From: an uncultured Burkholderiales bacterium
Lineage (GTDB): Bacteria; Pseudomonadota; Gammaproteobacteria; Burkholderiales; Burkholderiaceae_C
DNA length: 64,000 nt
NCBI GenBank assembly: GCA_903870145.1
Contig: CAIQBO010000049.1
Coordinates: forward strand, 62,001-126,000
Reading direction: 5' to 3'
Shown: in pieces, positions 16,994 to 26,231 of the stretch
How the letters are laid out: every line of letters begins with the position of its first letter
Numbering within the stretch: position 1 is the stretch's first letter
Made by a program: the position numbers and the translations under genes
Notes under the pieces: model-generated
Databases searched by the model: none
What the model was told of the DNA's origin: nothing
The model's input: the letters and a program-made list of their open reading frames with translations, nothing else

Positions 16994-17905
16994 ATGACAC
17001 CCTTGCTTGAGAGAATTCAGAACAGCCGCAATGTACTTGGCTTGATCTTCATGATGCCAGCGACGCTTTTGTTGCTGCTGTTTCTGACATACCCTCTTGG
17101 CTTGGGTGTTTGGCTTGGTTTTACCGACACCAAAATTGGTCGGGTTGGCGAGTGGATTGGTTTAGAGAACTACATTTTTCTACTGGGCGATAGCGTCACA
17201 CAGTTGGCCTTGTTCAACACCATGTTTTACACCACGGTGGCCAGCGTGCTGAAGTTCTTCTTGGGTTTATGGCTTGCGCTGCTGTTGAACAAAAATATCC
17301 GTTTTAAATCTTTTTTCCGCGCAGTTATTTTACTGCCGTACATTGTGCCCACGGCACTGTCTGCCATTGCTTTCTGGTGGATTTTCGATTCGCAGTTTTC
17401 CATCATCAGTTGGGCGCTGGTGAAAATGGGGTGGATCGACACCTACATTGACTTTTTAGGATCGCCTTGGAATGCCCGTCTTGCCACACTGTCAGCCAAC
17501 GTATGGCGTGGCGTGCCGTTTGTCGCCATTACCTTGCTGGCGGGCTTGCAAACCATTTCGCCTTCGTATTACGAAGCGTCCTCCATTGACGGTGCAACAC
17601 CCTGGCAGCAGTTCTGGCATGTCACATTGCCATTGCTCACGCCCATCATTGCGGTCACCATGACCTTCTCTGTGCTGTTTACCTTCACAGACTTTCAATT
17701 GATCTATGTGCTGACACGAGGCGGCCCTTTGAATGCCACCCACCTCATGGCCACCTTGTCTTTCCAGCGCGCCATTTCTGGCGGCGCTTTGGGTGAAGGT
17801 GCAGCCATTGCCATTTCCATGGTGCCCTTCTTGTTAGCCGCCATTCTGTTCAGTTATTTCGGACTACAGCGCCGCACATGGCAACAAGGCGGCAGCGACA
17901 AATGA
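16994..17905 (+). CDS. Carbohydrate ABC transporter permease (MalF/UgpA type)
   Basis: A 303-residue membrane protein with six predicted segments. The ATPase-contact (EAA) loop reads Y-Y-E-A-S-S-I-D-G-A-T-P-W-Q-Q-F-W near 194-210, typical of the first permease of CUT1 importers. The end overlaps the start of the second permease by 4 bases (ATGA), so the two are translationally coupled. It forms the channel with its partner. Confidence 0.95.
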   Translation: MTPLLERIQNSRNVLGLIFMMPATLLLLLFLTYPLGLGVWLGFTDTKIGRVGEWIGLENYIFLLGDSVTQLALFNTMFYTTVASVLKFFLGLWLALLLNKNIRFKSFFRAVILLPYIVPTALSAIAFWWIFDSQFSIISWALVKMGWIDTYIDFLGSPWNARLATLSANVWRGVPFVAITLLAGLQTISPSYYEASSIDGATPWQQFWHVTLPLLTPIIAVTMTFSVLFTFTDFQLIYVLTRGGPLNATHLMATLSFQRAISGGALGEGAAIAISMVPFLLAAILFSYFGLQRRTWQQGGSDK

Positions 17906-18774
17906 GCAAAGACACTCAAGACACCGTTGGCATGTCCTATTTGGACAGCAACACCACCAAAGTCATCAAGACTTACCTGCCCCTGATTGCCTTCTTATTC
18001 GTTTTGCTTTTCCCTTTTTATTGGATGGGCATCACAGCATTCAAACCCGACAATGAACTGCTGTCGCGCGATGGCAATCCTTTTTGGATCATTTCCCCCA
18101 CCCTCGCTCACATTGAAAAGTTGCTTTTTAAAACAGCGTATCCGCAGTGGATGTGGAACACTGTTCTTGTTTCTGTCACTTCAACATTTTTTTCATTGTT
18201 TGCTTCGGTGTTGGCAGCCTATGCCATTGAGCGGCTCCGATTCAGAGGCGCCAAACAAACTGGCTTGGCCATTTTCTTGGCCTACCTTGTGCCGCCCTCT
18301 ATTTTGTTCATCCCGCTTGCCTCTGTCATTTTCCAGCTCGGCTTGTTCGATACTCGCTTGGCGCTCATTCTCACTTACCCCACCTTTCTGATTCCATTTT
18401 GCACGTGGTTGCTGATGGGGTATTTCAGAACAATTCCCTTCGAACTTGAAGAATGCGCCATGATTGACGGCGCCAATCGTTGGGAAATTTTGGTCAAAAT
18501 TATCTTGCCACTTTCAGTGCCCGGCCTTATTTCAGCGGGCATCTTCGCTTTCACTTTGTCCTGGAATGAGTTCATATACGCCCTGACCTTCATCTCCTCT
18601 AGCGAATACAAAACAGTTCCGGTTGGCGTTGTCACTGAGTTGGTCGAAGGCGACGTTTATCACTGGGGTGCTCTTATGGCTGGCGCACTCTTTGGCTCTT
18701 TGCCAGTGGCCTTTATTTATTCGTTCTTTGTCGAATACTACGTATCTGGCATGACCGGATCGGTCAAAGAGTAG
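17902..18774 (+). CDS. Carbohydrate ABC transporter permease (MalG/UgpE type)
   Basis: Second permease, 290 residues from the ATG at 17902-17904, which overlaps the stop of the first permease. The EAA loop is E-L-E-E-C-A-M-I-D-G-A-N-R-W-E-I-L near 180-196, and the six membrane segments are typical. It completes the importer. The alkane monooxygenase gene begins only 8 bases after its stop, which implies co-transcription with that enzyme. Confidence 0.95.
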   Translation: MSKDTQDTVGMSYLDSNTTKVIKTYLPLIAFLFVLLFPFYWMGITAFKPDNELLSRDGNPFWIISPTLAHIEKLLFKTAYPQWMWNTVLVSVTSTFFSLFASVLAAYAIERLRFRGAKQTGLAIFLAYLVPPSILFIPLASVIFQLGLFDTRLALILTYPTFLIPFCTWLLMGYFRTIPFELEECAMIDGANRWEILVKIILPLSVPGLISAGIFAFTLSWNEFIYALTFISSSEYKTVPVGVVTELVEGDVYHWGALMAGALFGSLPVAFIYSFFVEYYVSGMTGSVKE

Positions 18775-18782
18775 GCCCCAAC

Positions 18783-19898
18783 GTGAGCGCGCTGTCTTCA
18801 GCACCTGAAGCATGGCGTGACAAGCGCTGGCTATGGCTTTTAAGCCCTGCCATTCCATTTTTGATGTCATTGTCTTTGGTGAACTTCGAGCTCACGGGGC
18901 ATTGGTGGTACTTGTGGTTCTCACCCCTCTTCATCCATGCCATCATGCCGGTGCTGGACATGGTGTTTGGTGAAGACTTCAGCAATCCACCTGAGAGCGC
19001 GGTGAACGCATTAGAAAACGACATCTTCTACCGTGTTTTGGTTTGGGCGTATGTGCCATTACAGCTTGCCGGCACGGCCTATGGCGCTTGGTTGGCAGCC
19101 ACCCATGCCATGCCATGGTATGCATTTCTTGGCTTGGTCTTGTCGGTTGGTGCATACAACGGCATCGGCATTGCCACAGCGCACGAGTTGGGGCATAAAC
19201 GCGAAAAACTGGACCGCTGGCTGGCCAAGCTGGCGCTGGCGCCCACCTTGTACGGGCACTTTTCTGTTGAACACAACCGCGGCCACCACACCCGTGTGGC
19301 CACGCCACAAGACCCTGCCAGTGCCAGGTTGGGCGAGAGTTTTTGGGCCTTCCTACCTCGCACAGTGCTGGGCAGTCTGCGCTCCGCTTGGCAACTGGAG
19401 AAAGTCAAACTCCAACGCGAAAAGAAAAGTGTTTGGAGCCTGCACAACGAGAACTTGCAAGCTTGGTCTTTGAGCTTGCTTTTGTATGGTGCACTGACAG
19501 CTTGGCTTGGCTGGGGTGTGCTCGTGTTTTTGGTCTTGCAAGGCCTGTACGGTGCCTCCATGCTCGAGGTGGTCAACTATGTTGAGCACTACGGCTTGCT
19601 GCGCCAAAAAGACTCACACGACCGCTACGTGCGCTGCGAGCCCGAACACTCATGGAACAGCAACCACATTGTGGGCAATATTGTGCTCTACCACTTGCAG
19701 CGGCACTCTGACCACCATGCGCACCCCTTAAGACGTTATCAAGCACTGCGACATTTTGATCAAGCGCCGCAGTTGCCGGGAGGTTACGCAGCCATGATCA
19801 CACTGGCCTATTTCCCACCTCTTTGGTTTGCTGTGATGGACAAGCGTGTGCTGGCACACTACCAGGGTGACGCCAGCAAAGCCAATGTCGTAGCTTGA
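18783..19898 (+). CDS. alkB: Alkane 1-monooxygenase, AlkB type
   Basis: A 371-residue membrane di-iron hydroxylase that inserts oxygen into the terminal carbon of alkanes or similar chains. All diagnostic histidine boxes are present: H-E-L-G-H-K at 134-139, E-H-N-R-G-H-H at 163-169, and L-Q-R-H-S-D-H-H-A-H-P at 305-315. The AlkB-specific N-Y-V-E-H-Y-G is at 265-271 and W-N-S-N-H at 291-295. Hydrophobic helices precede the first box. These boxes separate it from desaturases and from xylene monooxygenase. The start is GTG, 8 bases after the permease stop. No rubredoxin or rubredoxin reductase gene lies in the window, so electrons must come from elsewhere. Its link with a sugar-type importer is unexpected. 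Confidence 0.92.
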   Translation: MSALSSAPEAWRDKRWLWLLSPAIPFLMSLSLVNFELTGHWWYLWFSPLFIHAIMPVLDMVFGEDFSNPPESAVNALENDIFYRVLVWAYVPLQLAGTAYGAWLAATHAMPWYAFLGLVLSVGAYNGIGIATAHELGHKREKLDRWLAKLALAPTLYGHFSVEHNRGHHTRVATPQDPASARLGESFWAFLPRTVLGSLRSAWQLEKVKLQREKKSVWSLHNENLQAWSLSLLLYGALTAWLGWGVLVFLVLQGLYGASMLEVVNYVEHYGLLRQKDSHDRYVRCEPEHSWNSNHIVGNIVLYHLQRHSDHHAHPLRRYQALRHFDQAPQLPGGYAAMITLAYFPPLWFAVMDKRVLAHYQGDASKANVVA

Positions 19899-19919
19899 TT
19901 TCATAAAACTGCTTTCACT

Positions 19920-21470
19920 GTGTCACAAATTCTCACTGTCCAACCTGGTCATCTGACGCTGGCGCAGCTTCAATTGATCCATGACGGTTTGGTGCAACTG
20001 CAGCTGCCAAACCAAGCGCGCGCCCATATCCGCGCCAGTCAACAAGTGGTGCAAAACGCTGCCGATGGTGACACTCCGGTCTACGGCGTGAACACAGGCT
20101 TTGGAAAATTAGCGAACCAACGCATCAGCAAAGAGCAACTGCAAGCGCTTCAGCTCAATTTAATTCGCTCTCACAGTGTGGGTGTGGGCGAGCCACTGAG
20201 CCCACCTGTCATGCGCTTGATGATGGCGCTGAAAGCGGCCAGTCTGGCGCGCGCTTACTCTGGTGTGCGTGAGGTCGTGATTGACACCTTGCTGGCCGTT
20301 CACAACGCAGGCTTGGTGCCCTTCGTGCCATCGCAAGGCTCTGTGGGCGCCTCGGGTGATTTGGCACCACTGGCGCACATGACACTGGCCTTGCTGGGAG
20401 AAGGCGAAATGATGGTAGACGGCCAGCGCGTGCCCGCCATGGCAGCCTTGCGCCAAGCGGGTATAGCGCCGCTCACATTGGGCGCCAAAGAAGGCCTGGC
20501 TTTGATCAACGGCACGCAAACTTCAACGGCGCTGGCGCTTCATGCGCTCTTGAGTTTTGAGCCTGTATTGGAAGCTGCACTGGTCATTGGCGCACTGACC
20601 ATCGATGCCGCGCGCGGCAGTGATGGCCCGTTTGATCCGCGCATTCACGCCTTGCGCGGACAACCTGGCCAAATCGATGTGGCGCAGCATTACCGTCAAC
20701 TGCTCAAGGGCAGCGCGATTCGCAACTCGCATCTTGACGGAGATGATCGCGTGCAAGACCCTTATTGCTTGCGCTGCCAGCCGCAAGTGGTGGGTGCGTG
20801 CCTGGACCAACTGCGGCACGCCTCGCAGGTCTTGCTGCGCGAGGCCAATGCCGTGACTGACAACCCCTTGGTGTTTGCCGAAGATGGGGCCATGCTCTCA
20901 GGGGGCAACTTTCATGCAGAGCCCGTGGCACTTGCAGCCGATGGCATGGCCTTGGCCATTGCAGAGGTGGGCGCCATTGCGGAGCGGCGCATCGCCATGC
21001 TGATTGACAGCAGCGTCTCACGTCTGCCACCATTTTTAACGGCCGATGCGGGGCTCAACAGTGGCTTCATGATTGCCCACGTCACAGCTGCCGCATTGGC
21101 ATCTGAAAACAAATCCTTGGCGCACCCGGCCAGTGTGGACAGTTTGCCAACCAGCGCCAATCAGGAGGACCACGTCTCGATGGCCACATTTGCAGCGCGG
21201 CGCTTGCAAGCCATGATCAGCAACACAGCGCACATCCTGGGCATTGAGCTGTTGGCCGCAGCGCAAGGCATTGATTTTCTGCGCCCCCTGCAAAGCTCGG
21301 TGGCCCTTGAACAAGTTCACGCTTTGCTTCGCCGTGCTGTGCCCAGCATCGTGCAAGATCGCTACTTAGCGCCTGACATTGCGCAGGCCTGTCTGTTGGT
21401 GCGAAGCGGTGAACTTTCCCACATCTTGCGAACGCTCAGCGACTTGCCTGCGCTTTGGTCGACCGACTGA
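19920..21470 (+). CDS. hutH: Histidine ammonia-lyase
   Basis: A 516-residue lyase that converts histidine to urocanate and ammonia. The MIO cofactor triad Ala144-Ser145-Gly146 lies within [21 protein letters not shown] at 55-62 is the tyrosine loop. Ser-His at 84-85 (R-S-H-S-V-G-V-G) is the selectivity pair of histidine rather than tyrosine or phenylalanine lyases. The start is GTG with no clear ribosome-binding site. No hutU, hutI or hutG is nearby, so downstream steps are encoded elsewhere or urocanate is an end product. It lies 21 bases after alkB. Confidence 0.93.
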   Translation: MSQILTVQPGHLTLAQLQLIHDGLVQLQLPNQARAHIRASQQVVQNAADGDTPVYGVNTGFGKLANQRISKEQLQALQLNLIRSHSVGVGEPLSPPVMRLMMALKAASLARAYSGVREVVIDTLLAVHNAGLVPFVPSQGSVGASGDLAPLAHMTLALLGEGEMMVDGQRVPAMAALRQAGIAPLTLGAKEGLALINGTQTSTALALHALLSFEPVLEAALVIGALTIDAARGSDGPFDPRIHALRGQPGQIDVAQHYRQLLKGSAIRNSHLDGDDRVQDPYCLRCQPQVVGACLDQLRHASQVLLREANAVTDNPLVFAEDGAMLSGGNFHAEPVALAADGMALAIAEVGAIAERRIAMLIDSSVSRLPPFLTADAGLNSGFMIAHVTAAALASENKSLAHPASVDSLPTSANQEDHVSMATFAARRLQAMISNTAHILGIELLAAAQGIDFLRPLQSSVALEQVHALLRRAVPSIVQDRYLAPDIAQACLLVRSGELSHILRTLSDLPALWSTD

Positions 21471-21479
21471 AGTTCCTTT

Positions 21480-21836
21480 TTAGTTTTGCGCGGCAATCAC
21501 GCAAATTTCAACGCCGTACTCGGGCCGTGCCAGTCTGGCGCTTTGCAGCGTTGCGCGGGCAGGCGTTGCACCGGGCACGACCCATTCTTGCCACGCACGG
21601 TTCATGTCGGCAAACGTGTCCATGTTGGTCAGGTAAATGGTGGCCATCAACAGCCGGCTTTTGTCGCTGCCGCTCAGGGCCAAAGCGCGATCGATGCTGG
21701 CCAAGGCCTGCTGGGTTTGCTTGTAAATATCGGAGCCACAACCCTCGTCTGCCACTTGTCCGGCCAGGTAGACGGTTTTTTGAAAGATCACAGCTTCAGA
21801 CAAGCGTGGGCCCGGTTCGATGCGTTGGATGCTCAT
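21480..21836 (-). CDS. RidA/YjgF family protein
   Basis: A 118-residue trimer-forming family member. The conserved arginine of the enamine/imine deaminase site is in P-A-R-A-T-L-Q-S-A near 92-100, and V-Y-L-A-G-Q-V-A lies near 22. RidA proteins hydrolyse reactive imines; relatives act in aromatic and amino acid catabolism. AAGGAAC lies before the ATG. It is the last gene of the minus-strand cluster that includes the FAD oxidoreductase and the chorismate-type enzymes, and its stop is 9 bases from the convergent hutH stop. A role in handling an imine made by the FAD enzyme is plausible but not shown. Confidence 0.88.
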   Translation of the reverse strand: MSIQRIEPGPRLSEAVIFQKTVYLAGQVADEGCGSDIYKQTQQALASIDRALALSGSDKSRLLMATIYLTNMDTFADMNRAWQEWVVPGATPARATLQSARLARPEYGVEICVIAAQN

Positions 21837-21855
21837 GAAGTTCCTTGTAAAAAAG

Positions 21856-23226
21856 TTAAAAGTCTAAATAACAACCATCTTCTTGCAGCCTGCGCACAAG
21901 CGTGGGCACATGGGTCTGTGCAAAAGACTCGTCCTGCCCTAGATAGGCAGCCGCTGTCCCAGCGGCCTGCCCCATCACAAAGCATGCGCCGCTGACCCTG
22001 GCGGCCGACTGGCCTTCGTGCGTCATGGAGGCGCACCTTCCGGCAACAAGCAAATTCGACACCCGCAAAGGCAGCAACATGCGCCATGGCAAATCATTGA
22101 AAAGTCGTGTGCTTTGGCCACTAGGGTGTTCAGGAAACTGCCATTCAATGCGACCTGCTGCATGCATCTCCATAGGCCAAGCGTTGCAGCCTATGCTGTC
22201 ATTAAATTGGGCGCAGCTCAAAATATCTTGGCCCGTTAAAGCATAAAGCCCTTGAATGCGCCGGCTTTCGCGAATGCCCACTTGCGGCGCGATTTCAACG
22301 ATCGAAGATTGCGCAAAACCTGGAATTTCGTTTTTCATAAAACGAAAATATTCAGCGACTTGTTTGCGACCTTCAAGCTCACCTTCGCTCAGTTGCCGCG
22401 CATCGGTGGCATCCATCGCCAGGCCCGATTGATTTTTGATTTGCGTCACATTGACGCGCCATTCGCTTGGGTTTTTTTGAGGTCGCAAAATAGCGCCGTC
22501 TCTTGGAAATTTGTACTGTCCTGGTTTGCTCGTCTGTGCTCTGGCCATCCAATCATTGATGGCTTGAAATGGGCCTACTGCCTGCAGCGCAAGACTGGCA
22601 TCGACATGCCCTACTCTGAACATGGTGCTTGGGTACAGGCCGCTGCCGCTGCCATCGCCCACCTCATAGGGCACACCTGCAAAGTGCGCCACATCGGCAT
22701 CACCGGAGCAGTCAATGAAACTTTTTGCAGCAATGGCTTGGCGGCCCGACTTGGATTCAACAATCAGTGCTTTTATGCGATCGCCTTGCATCACCACTTG
22801 TGCGGCCCAAGCATGAAACAGTATTTCAACACCTGCGTCCACCAGCATCTGATCTGCGGCGCATTTATAAGCCGAAACATCGTATGAGCGAACCCGAATT
22901 CGGCCTTGCATACCGTCTTGCGGCTCATTCAAACCGCCCAGCGCACTCAAGCGCTCAAAAATTTCGTTGACGACACCGTGAACTACTTGCTGCATGACGC
23001 CGTCTTTCATGCCATACAAGCCCGCGAAATTTGTCACGCCAGCGGCTGTGCCCATGCCGCCTAAAAAGCCGTATCGCTCAACCAGGAGCACGCGGGCGCC
23101 ATGCTTGGCCGCGCTGTGACTGGCGGCTATGCCCGACGGACCGCCGCCGACCACCACCACATCGTACTCACCCCAAATTGGAATTTTTCGCGAAGGCTCT
23201 CGAATGAAATGGGTATCGGCGTTCAT
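21856..23226 (-). CDS. FAD-dependent oxidoreductase (FAD_oxidored family)
   Basis: A 456-residue flavoprotein. The dinucleotide-binding motif V-V-V-G-G-G-P-S-G-I-A-A-S lies at about 23-35, and E-R-Y-G-F-L-G-G-M-G follows near 50, typical of the FAD_oxidored branch. F-I-D-C-S-G-D-A-D-V-A near 171 is the second FAD contact. The substrate is unknown. It is 19 bases upstream of ridA and 38 bases after the chorismate-type enzyme gene, so it is probably in one operon with them. An amine or hydroxy acid oxidation producing an imine would fit the RidA neighbour; this is inference. Confidence 0.87.
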   Translation of the reverse strand: MNADTHFIREPSRKIPIWGEYDVVVVGGGPSGIAASHSAAKHGARVLLVERYGFLGGMGTAAGVTNFAGLYGMKDGVMQQVVHGVVNEIFERLSALGGLNEPQDGMQGRIRVRSYDVSAYKCAADQMLVDAGVEILFHAWAAQVVMQGDRIKALIVESKSGRQAIAAKSFIDCSGDADVAHFAGVPYEVGDGSGSGLYPSTMFRVGHVDASLALQAVGPFQAINDWMARAQTSKPGQYKFPRDGAILRPQKNPSEWRVNVTQIKNQSGLAMDATDARQLSEGELEGRKQVAEYFRFMKNEIPGFAQSSIVEIAPQVGIRESRRIQGLYALTGQDILSCAQFNDSIGCNAWPMEMHAAGRIEWQFPEHPSGQSTRLFNDLPWRMLLPLRVSNLLVAGRCASMTHEGQSAARVSGACFVMGQAAGTAAAYLGQDESFAQTHVPTLVRRLQEDGCYLDF

Positions 23227-23264
23227 TTTGAAGATTTCAAAATTGAGTCTTTGGTATTTTCAAG

Positions 23265-25229
23265 TTACTGCGAGACAACAACCAAGGCTTCTAGAAAAAC
23301 CTTTTGCGCCCCCGCGTCTGACATGAGAGAGTCAGGCCGGAACAGCAAACAAGCTAATTTTTTTTCGGCATGAACCCAAGTGCTGGCTTGGCCGTTTTCG
23401 TCTTCTGTCCAAACGGTCCAACCTGGGGGCGCTGCGCCATTTAAAACTTCAAATTGCGCATATTGGACCGTGACGAACTCCTGGGGCAACTGCGGGGGAC
23501 TGCCTGCACGGGAGCGGTTCACAGTCAATCGGCCATTCAGCGGCAGCACGGCCAATACATCAAAGCCCGAATGCTGGAGCAACCGGTAGGCAGCATCTCC
23601 CATTGCAATGCAATTAGTTGCCGGCCAATTCCCACTGCGGCCAGGCCCCACACACAACCGAGTTTGAGCTGCCGAATCGATGCCAATACCCAAGCCCATG
23701 ACGAAGTCGCGCACGCTGGCACCAAATGGATCTTCATCATCTAAAACATTAATAAAATCAGGCAAGATTATGATTTTGTTTGATAATTTTTTATTTGTAG
23801 GCGCGGCTTCCAGGCCAAAAGCGCGCCACAGCGAAAGCGCTTTCAAACTGGACTCTTGCTCTTCGCGTTCAGGCGACGAGTCTGCCATCAGGTCGCCCCC
23901 AGTTCGAACCTGCGCTATGCCGCGCTCAACAATCGCAGCGCGCAGCAAGGTGCCAGCCAGGGCATTGCCATTGCTTGCCACCTGCACCACCAGTCCGCCA
24001 TACCAACCGCGCGGGCTTCTTTCAAATTCCGCAATGGCTGCCAGCGCTGGAGCCCGGGGTGTGCCAGTGACCATGACGGGCGCGGCAGTAGCAAAGATGG
24101 CATCCCATGCGTCGCAGGTGCCTAGCAGTTGGCCTTCCAGGCGGTCAACGGTGTGAACCACGGTGGCCAGCATCATGGGCTTGCGCCGGTCTGTGAGCTT
24201 CAAGGAACCTGGCACACACAAGGGGGCCAAATCGTTGCGCAAAGCATCGGTGCAAACTGCCAGTGAAGCGGCATCGACATCCTCATTGATCAACTCTTGC
24301 AAAGACAAGGCCTCACCAACTGGGCTGTCTCTTTTCAAAACGGTGCCGCAAACCGGCAGAGAAACCACACGCCGACCTTGAACCATCAATTGCAAATCGG
24401 GTGAGGCACCCAACACATGCAGCCCTTTGCCATTGTGGATGAAAAAACACGCTGGTGCGGGGTTGGCTTTTCGCAATCTTGCAAACGCTTCGGTGCTCTT
24501 CATGCTCACACGCCTGCGATACGTTTGGCTCAAGGTCAGGGAAACAAGGGCTGAGTCTTTGAGCCGGACCAAGGCCCGCCTGACCATGTCGGCATATCCG
24601 CCAGGGGGGGAATCGTCTTGAGGCACCTCTGACGTGCCTTCGTGTGCAGTTTGCTTTGCCTGCGCTGCCTGCTGGGCGCTGGTGACTTGGTCTTCATGAT
24701 GAAAGTCTGAGCCTTGAAACACCCCGCTCAGTTCGTCCAAGACCCCATCCATGCGATGCCATTGGCCGGCGCTGTCTCGGCGCAGCAAGTGCTGCCCAAG
24801 ATAGAGCAGGCCCAAAGGAGCGGCGTGGTCGCAGGGGCTGTTCAAAAGATGCGCATCAAAGGGCAAAGCCCCTATCAGCATGAGGTCGGGTGAGGCAGCA
24901 AAGCAAGACAAGAAAGCACGCAAAGACGCTTGAACAGATTGGCCTGCACCTCGGGCTGAGGCTGTTTGCCAAAGGGCCAACTGCGGTATGTTGAGCAAGG
25001 CATTTCCCCACTGCGTCAGGGCTTGCACCTCGATGCCATCACCATGCAAATGAAAAGCGAGTGCGGGCTCCACCAGCAAGGAGGCCTGCAAGGGATGAAG
25101 CCCTGCAATGCCGGCGTCAACGCCCAAATAAATGCCGGCATGCTGCTCTAGCGAATCGAGCGCTGCATCGACCTCCTCTTGCGAAGCATCTCTTGTTTTA
25201 AAACGAAGGTCGAGCACCAAGTCACGCAC
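23265..25229 (-). CDS. TrpE/PhzE-like chorismate-binding enzyme fused to a degenerate glutamine amidotransferase domain
   Basis: A 654-residue fusion. Residues about 205-470 form a chorismate-binding (TrpE/PabB-like) domain: G-A-S-P-D at 274-278, P-V-C-G-T at 292-296, His359 at the usual catalytic histidine, R-G-W-Y-G-G at 407-412 and S-S-P-E-R-E-E-Q-E at 451-459. A Mg-binding glutamate expected near the R-N-D motif (331-333) seems replaced by serine. Residues about 484-654 align with a class I amidotransferase, but the triad is lost: Ala542 for the cysteine in I-A-M-G-D, Arg631 for histidine and Asp633 for glutamate in F-R-P-D-S. So it cannot use glutamine in the normal way. The N-terminal 200 residues are unlike TrpE. 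The start is GTG, overlapping region after the receptor stop. It could make a non-amino chorismate product, or be a pseudoenzyme. Confidence 0.78.
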   Translation of the reverse strand: MRDLVLDLRFKTRDASQEEVDAALDSLEQHAGIYLGVDAGIAGLHPLQASLLVEPALAFHLHGDGIEVQALTQWGNALLNIPQLALWQTASARGAGQSVQASLRAFLSCFAASPDLMLIGALPFDAHLLNSPCDHAAPLGLLYLGQHLLRRDSAGQWHRMDGVLDELSGVFQGSDFHHEDQVTSAQQAAQAKQTAHEGTSEVPQDDSPPGGYADMVRRALVRLKDSALVSLTLSQTYRRRVSMKSTEAFARLRKANPAPACFFIHNGKGLHVLGASPDLQLMVQGRRVVSLPVCGTVLKRDSPVGEALSLQELINEDVDAASLAVCTDALRNDLAPLCVPGSLKLTDRRKPMMLATVVHTVDRLEGQLLGTCDAWDAIFATAAPVMVTGTPRAPALAAIAEFERSPRGWYGGLVVQVASNGNALAGTLLRAAIVERGIAQVRTGGDLMADSSPEREEQESSLKALSLWRAFGLEAAPTNKKLSNKIIILPDFINVLDDEDPFGASVRDFVMGLGIGIDSAAQTRLCVGPGRSGNWPATNCIAMGDAAYRLLQHSGFDVLAVLPLNGRLTVNRSRAGSPPQLPQEFVTVQYAQFEVLNGAAPPGWTVWTEDENGQASTWVHAEKKLACLLFRPDSLMSDAGAQKVFLEALVVVSQ

Positions 25230-25232
25230 CCA

Positions 25233-26231
25233 TTACTCGATGGTCAGCCCTGTGCGCTTGATCACGGGTGTCATCACGCGCAACTCTTGCTGCATGAAAT
25301 TTTTCAACTCCAACTCCGTGCCGCCAATGGGCTCCATGTACTGTGAGTAAAGTTTTTCTTTGACCTCTGGCATGGCCAGCACAGTGTTTATTTCTTGGTT
25401 CATGCGTGCAACGATGTCATTGGCGGTGCTTGCTGGGGCCATGATGGCCATCCAGGCGACGCTTTCAATGCCGCTCAATCCGGCCTCTTTCATGGTGGGC
25501 ACATCAGGCAAAAACTGACTGCGCTTGGCGGTCGAGACGGCCAAAGCGCGCATCTTGCCGGCTTTGACTTGCGGCAGCACAGCCACCGCAGGCACACAGG
25601 CAAACTGCACATCCCCTTGCAAAATGGCCATGATGGCCAATGGCGAGGAGACATAAGGAATATGCACGGCAAACGTTTCTGTTTTTACCTTGAGCAATTC
25701 AACACCGAGTTGAGACAAGCTGCCAATGCCGGTCGATGAAAAATTAAATTTACCGGGGTTTTTCTTCATGGCTTCAATCAAGTCAGCCAATGTATTGATG
25801 CCAGAGTCGGTGCGCACTGCACACACGTTGGACTGCCCGCCCGCCAGCACCACAGGGCGCAATTCGGCGAAGGGGTCATAAGAGAGTTTTTTATACAGCA
25901 CTGTGTTGTAGACCAAAGGGCCGTTGGTGCTGATCAAAAATGTGTAGCCATCGCCTGCAGCTTTGGCCACTGTTCCCGAGCCCGTGTTACCACCCGCGCC
26001 AACGCGGTTTTCAATGATCACAGGCTGGCCCAGACGGGGTGAAAGTTTTTCTGCGACGATCCGCGCAATCACATCGGGCGAAGAACCTGGCCCATAGGGC
26101 ACAACCAATTTAATGGGCTTGTTAGGCCAAGCTTGCTGCGCCCAAGCGCAGGACAAGGGGCTGAGCAGCCCGAAGAAAAGTGCCAAAGAAAATGTGCTGC
26201 GCTGGATCAAAATGGATTTGAGTAATTTCAT
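25233..26231 (-). CDS. Tripartite tricarboxylate transporter substrate-binding protein (Bug/TctC family)
   Basis: A 332-residue periplasmic receptor with signal peptide ending C-A-W-A-Q, then W-P-N-K-P-I-K-L-V-V-P-Y-G-P-G and N-R-V-G-A-G-G-N, as in the family. The ATG overlaps the stop of the chorismate mutase gene by 4 bases, and its own stop lies 4 bases from the GTG start of the chorismate-type enzyme. A receptor wired so tightly between two chorismate-type genes suggests that uptake of an aromatic or cyclic acid is linked to the pathway. Confidence 0.92.
   Translation of the reverse strand: MKLLKSILIQRSTFSLALFFGLLSPLSCAWAQQAWPNKPIKLVVPYGPGSSPDVIARIVAEKLSPRLGQPVIIENRVGAGGNTGSGTVAKAAGDGYTFLISTNGPLVYNTVLYKKLSYDPFAELRPVVLAGGQSNVCAVRTDSGINTLADLIEAMKKNPGKFNFSSTGIGSLSQLGVELLKVKTETFAVHIPYVSSPLAIMAILQGDVQFACVPAVAVLPQVKAGKMRALAVSTAKRSQFLPDVPTMKEAGLSGIESVAWMAIMAPASTANDIVARMNQEINTVLAMPEVKEKLYSQYMEPIGGTELELKNFMQQELRVMTPVIKRTGLTIE

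Noticed and set aside
18783-19898. Calling AlkB a fatty acid desaturase or xylene monooxygenase
   Set aside because: The N-Y-V-E-H-Y-G and W-N-S-N-H motifs, together with the three His boxes, are specific for alkane monooxygenases.
22252-22887. 211-codon open frame on the plus strand
   Set aside because: Lies fully opposite the FAD oxidoreductase gene, with no start signal or family match.
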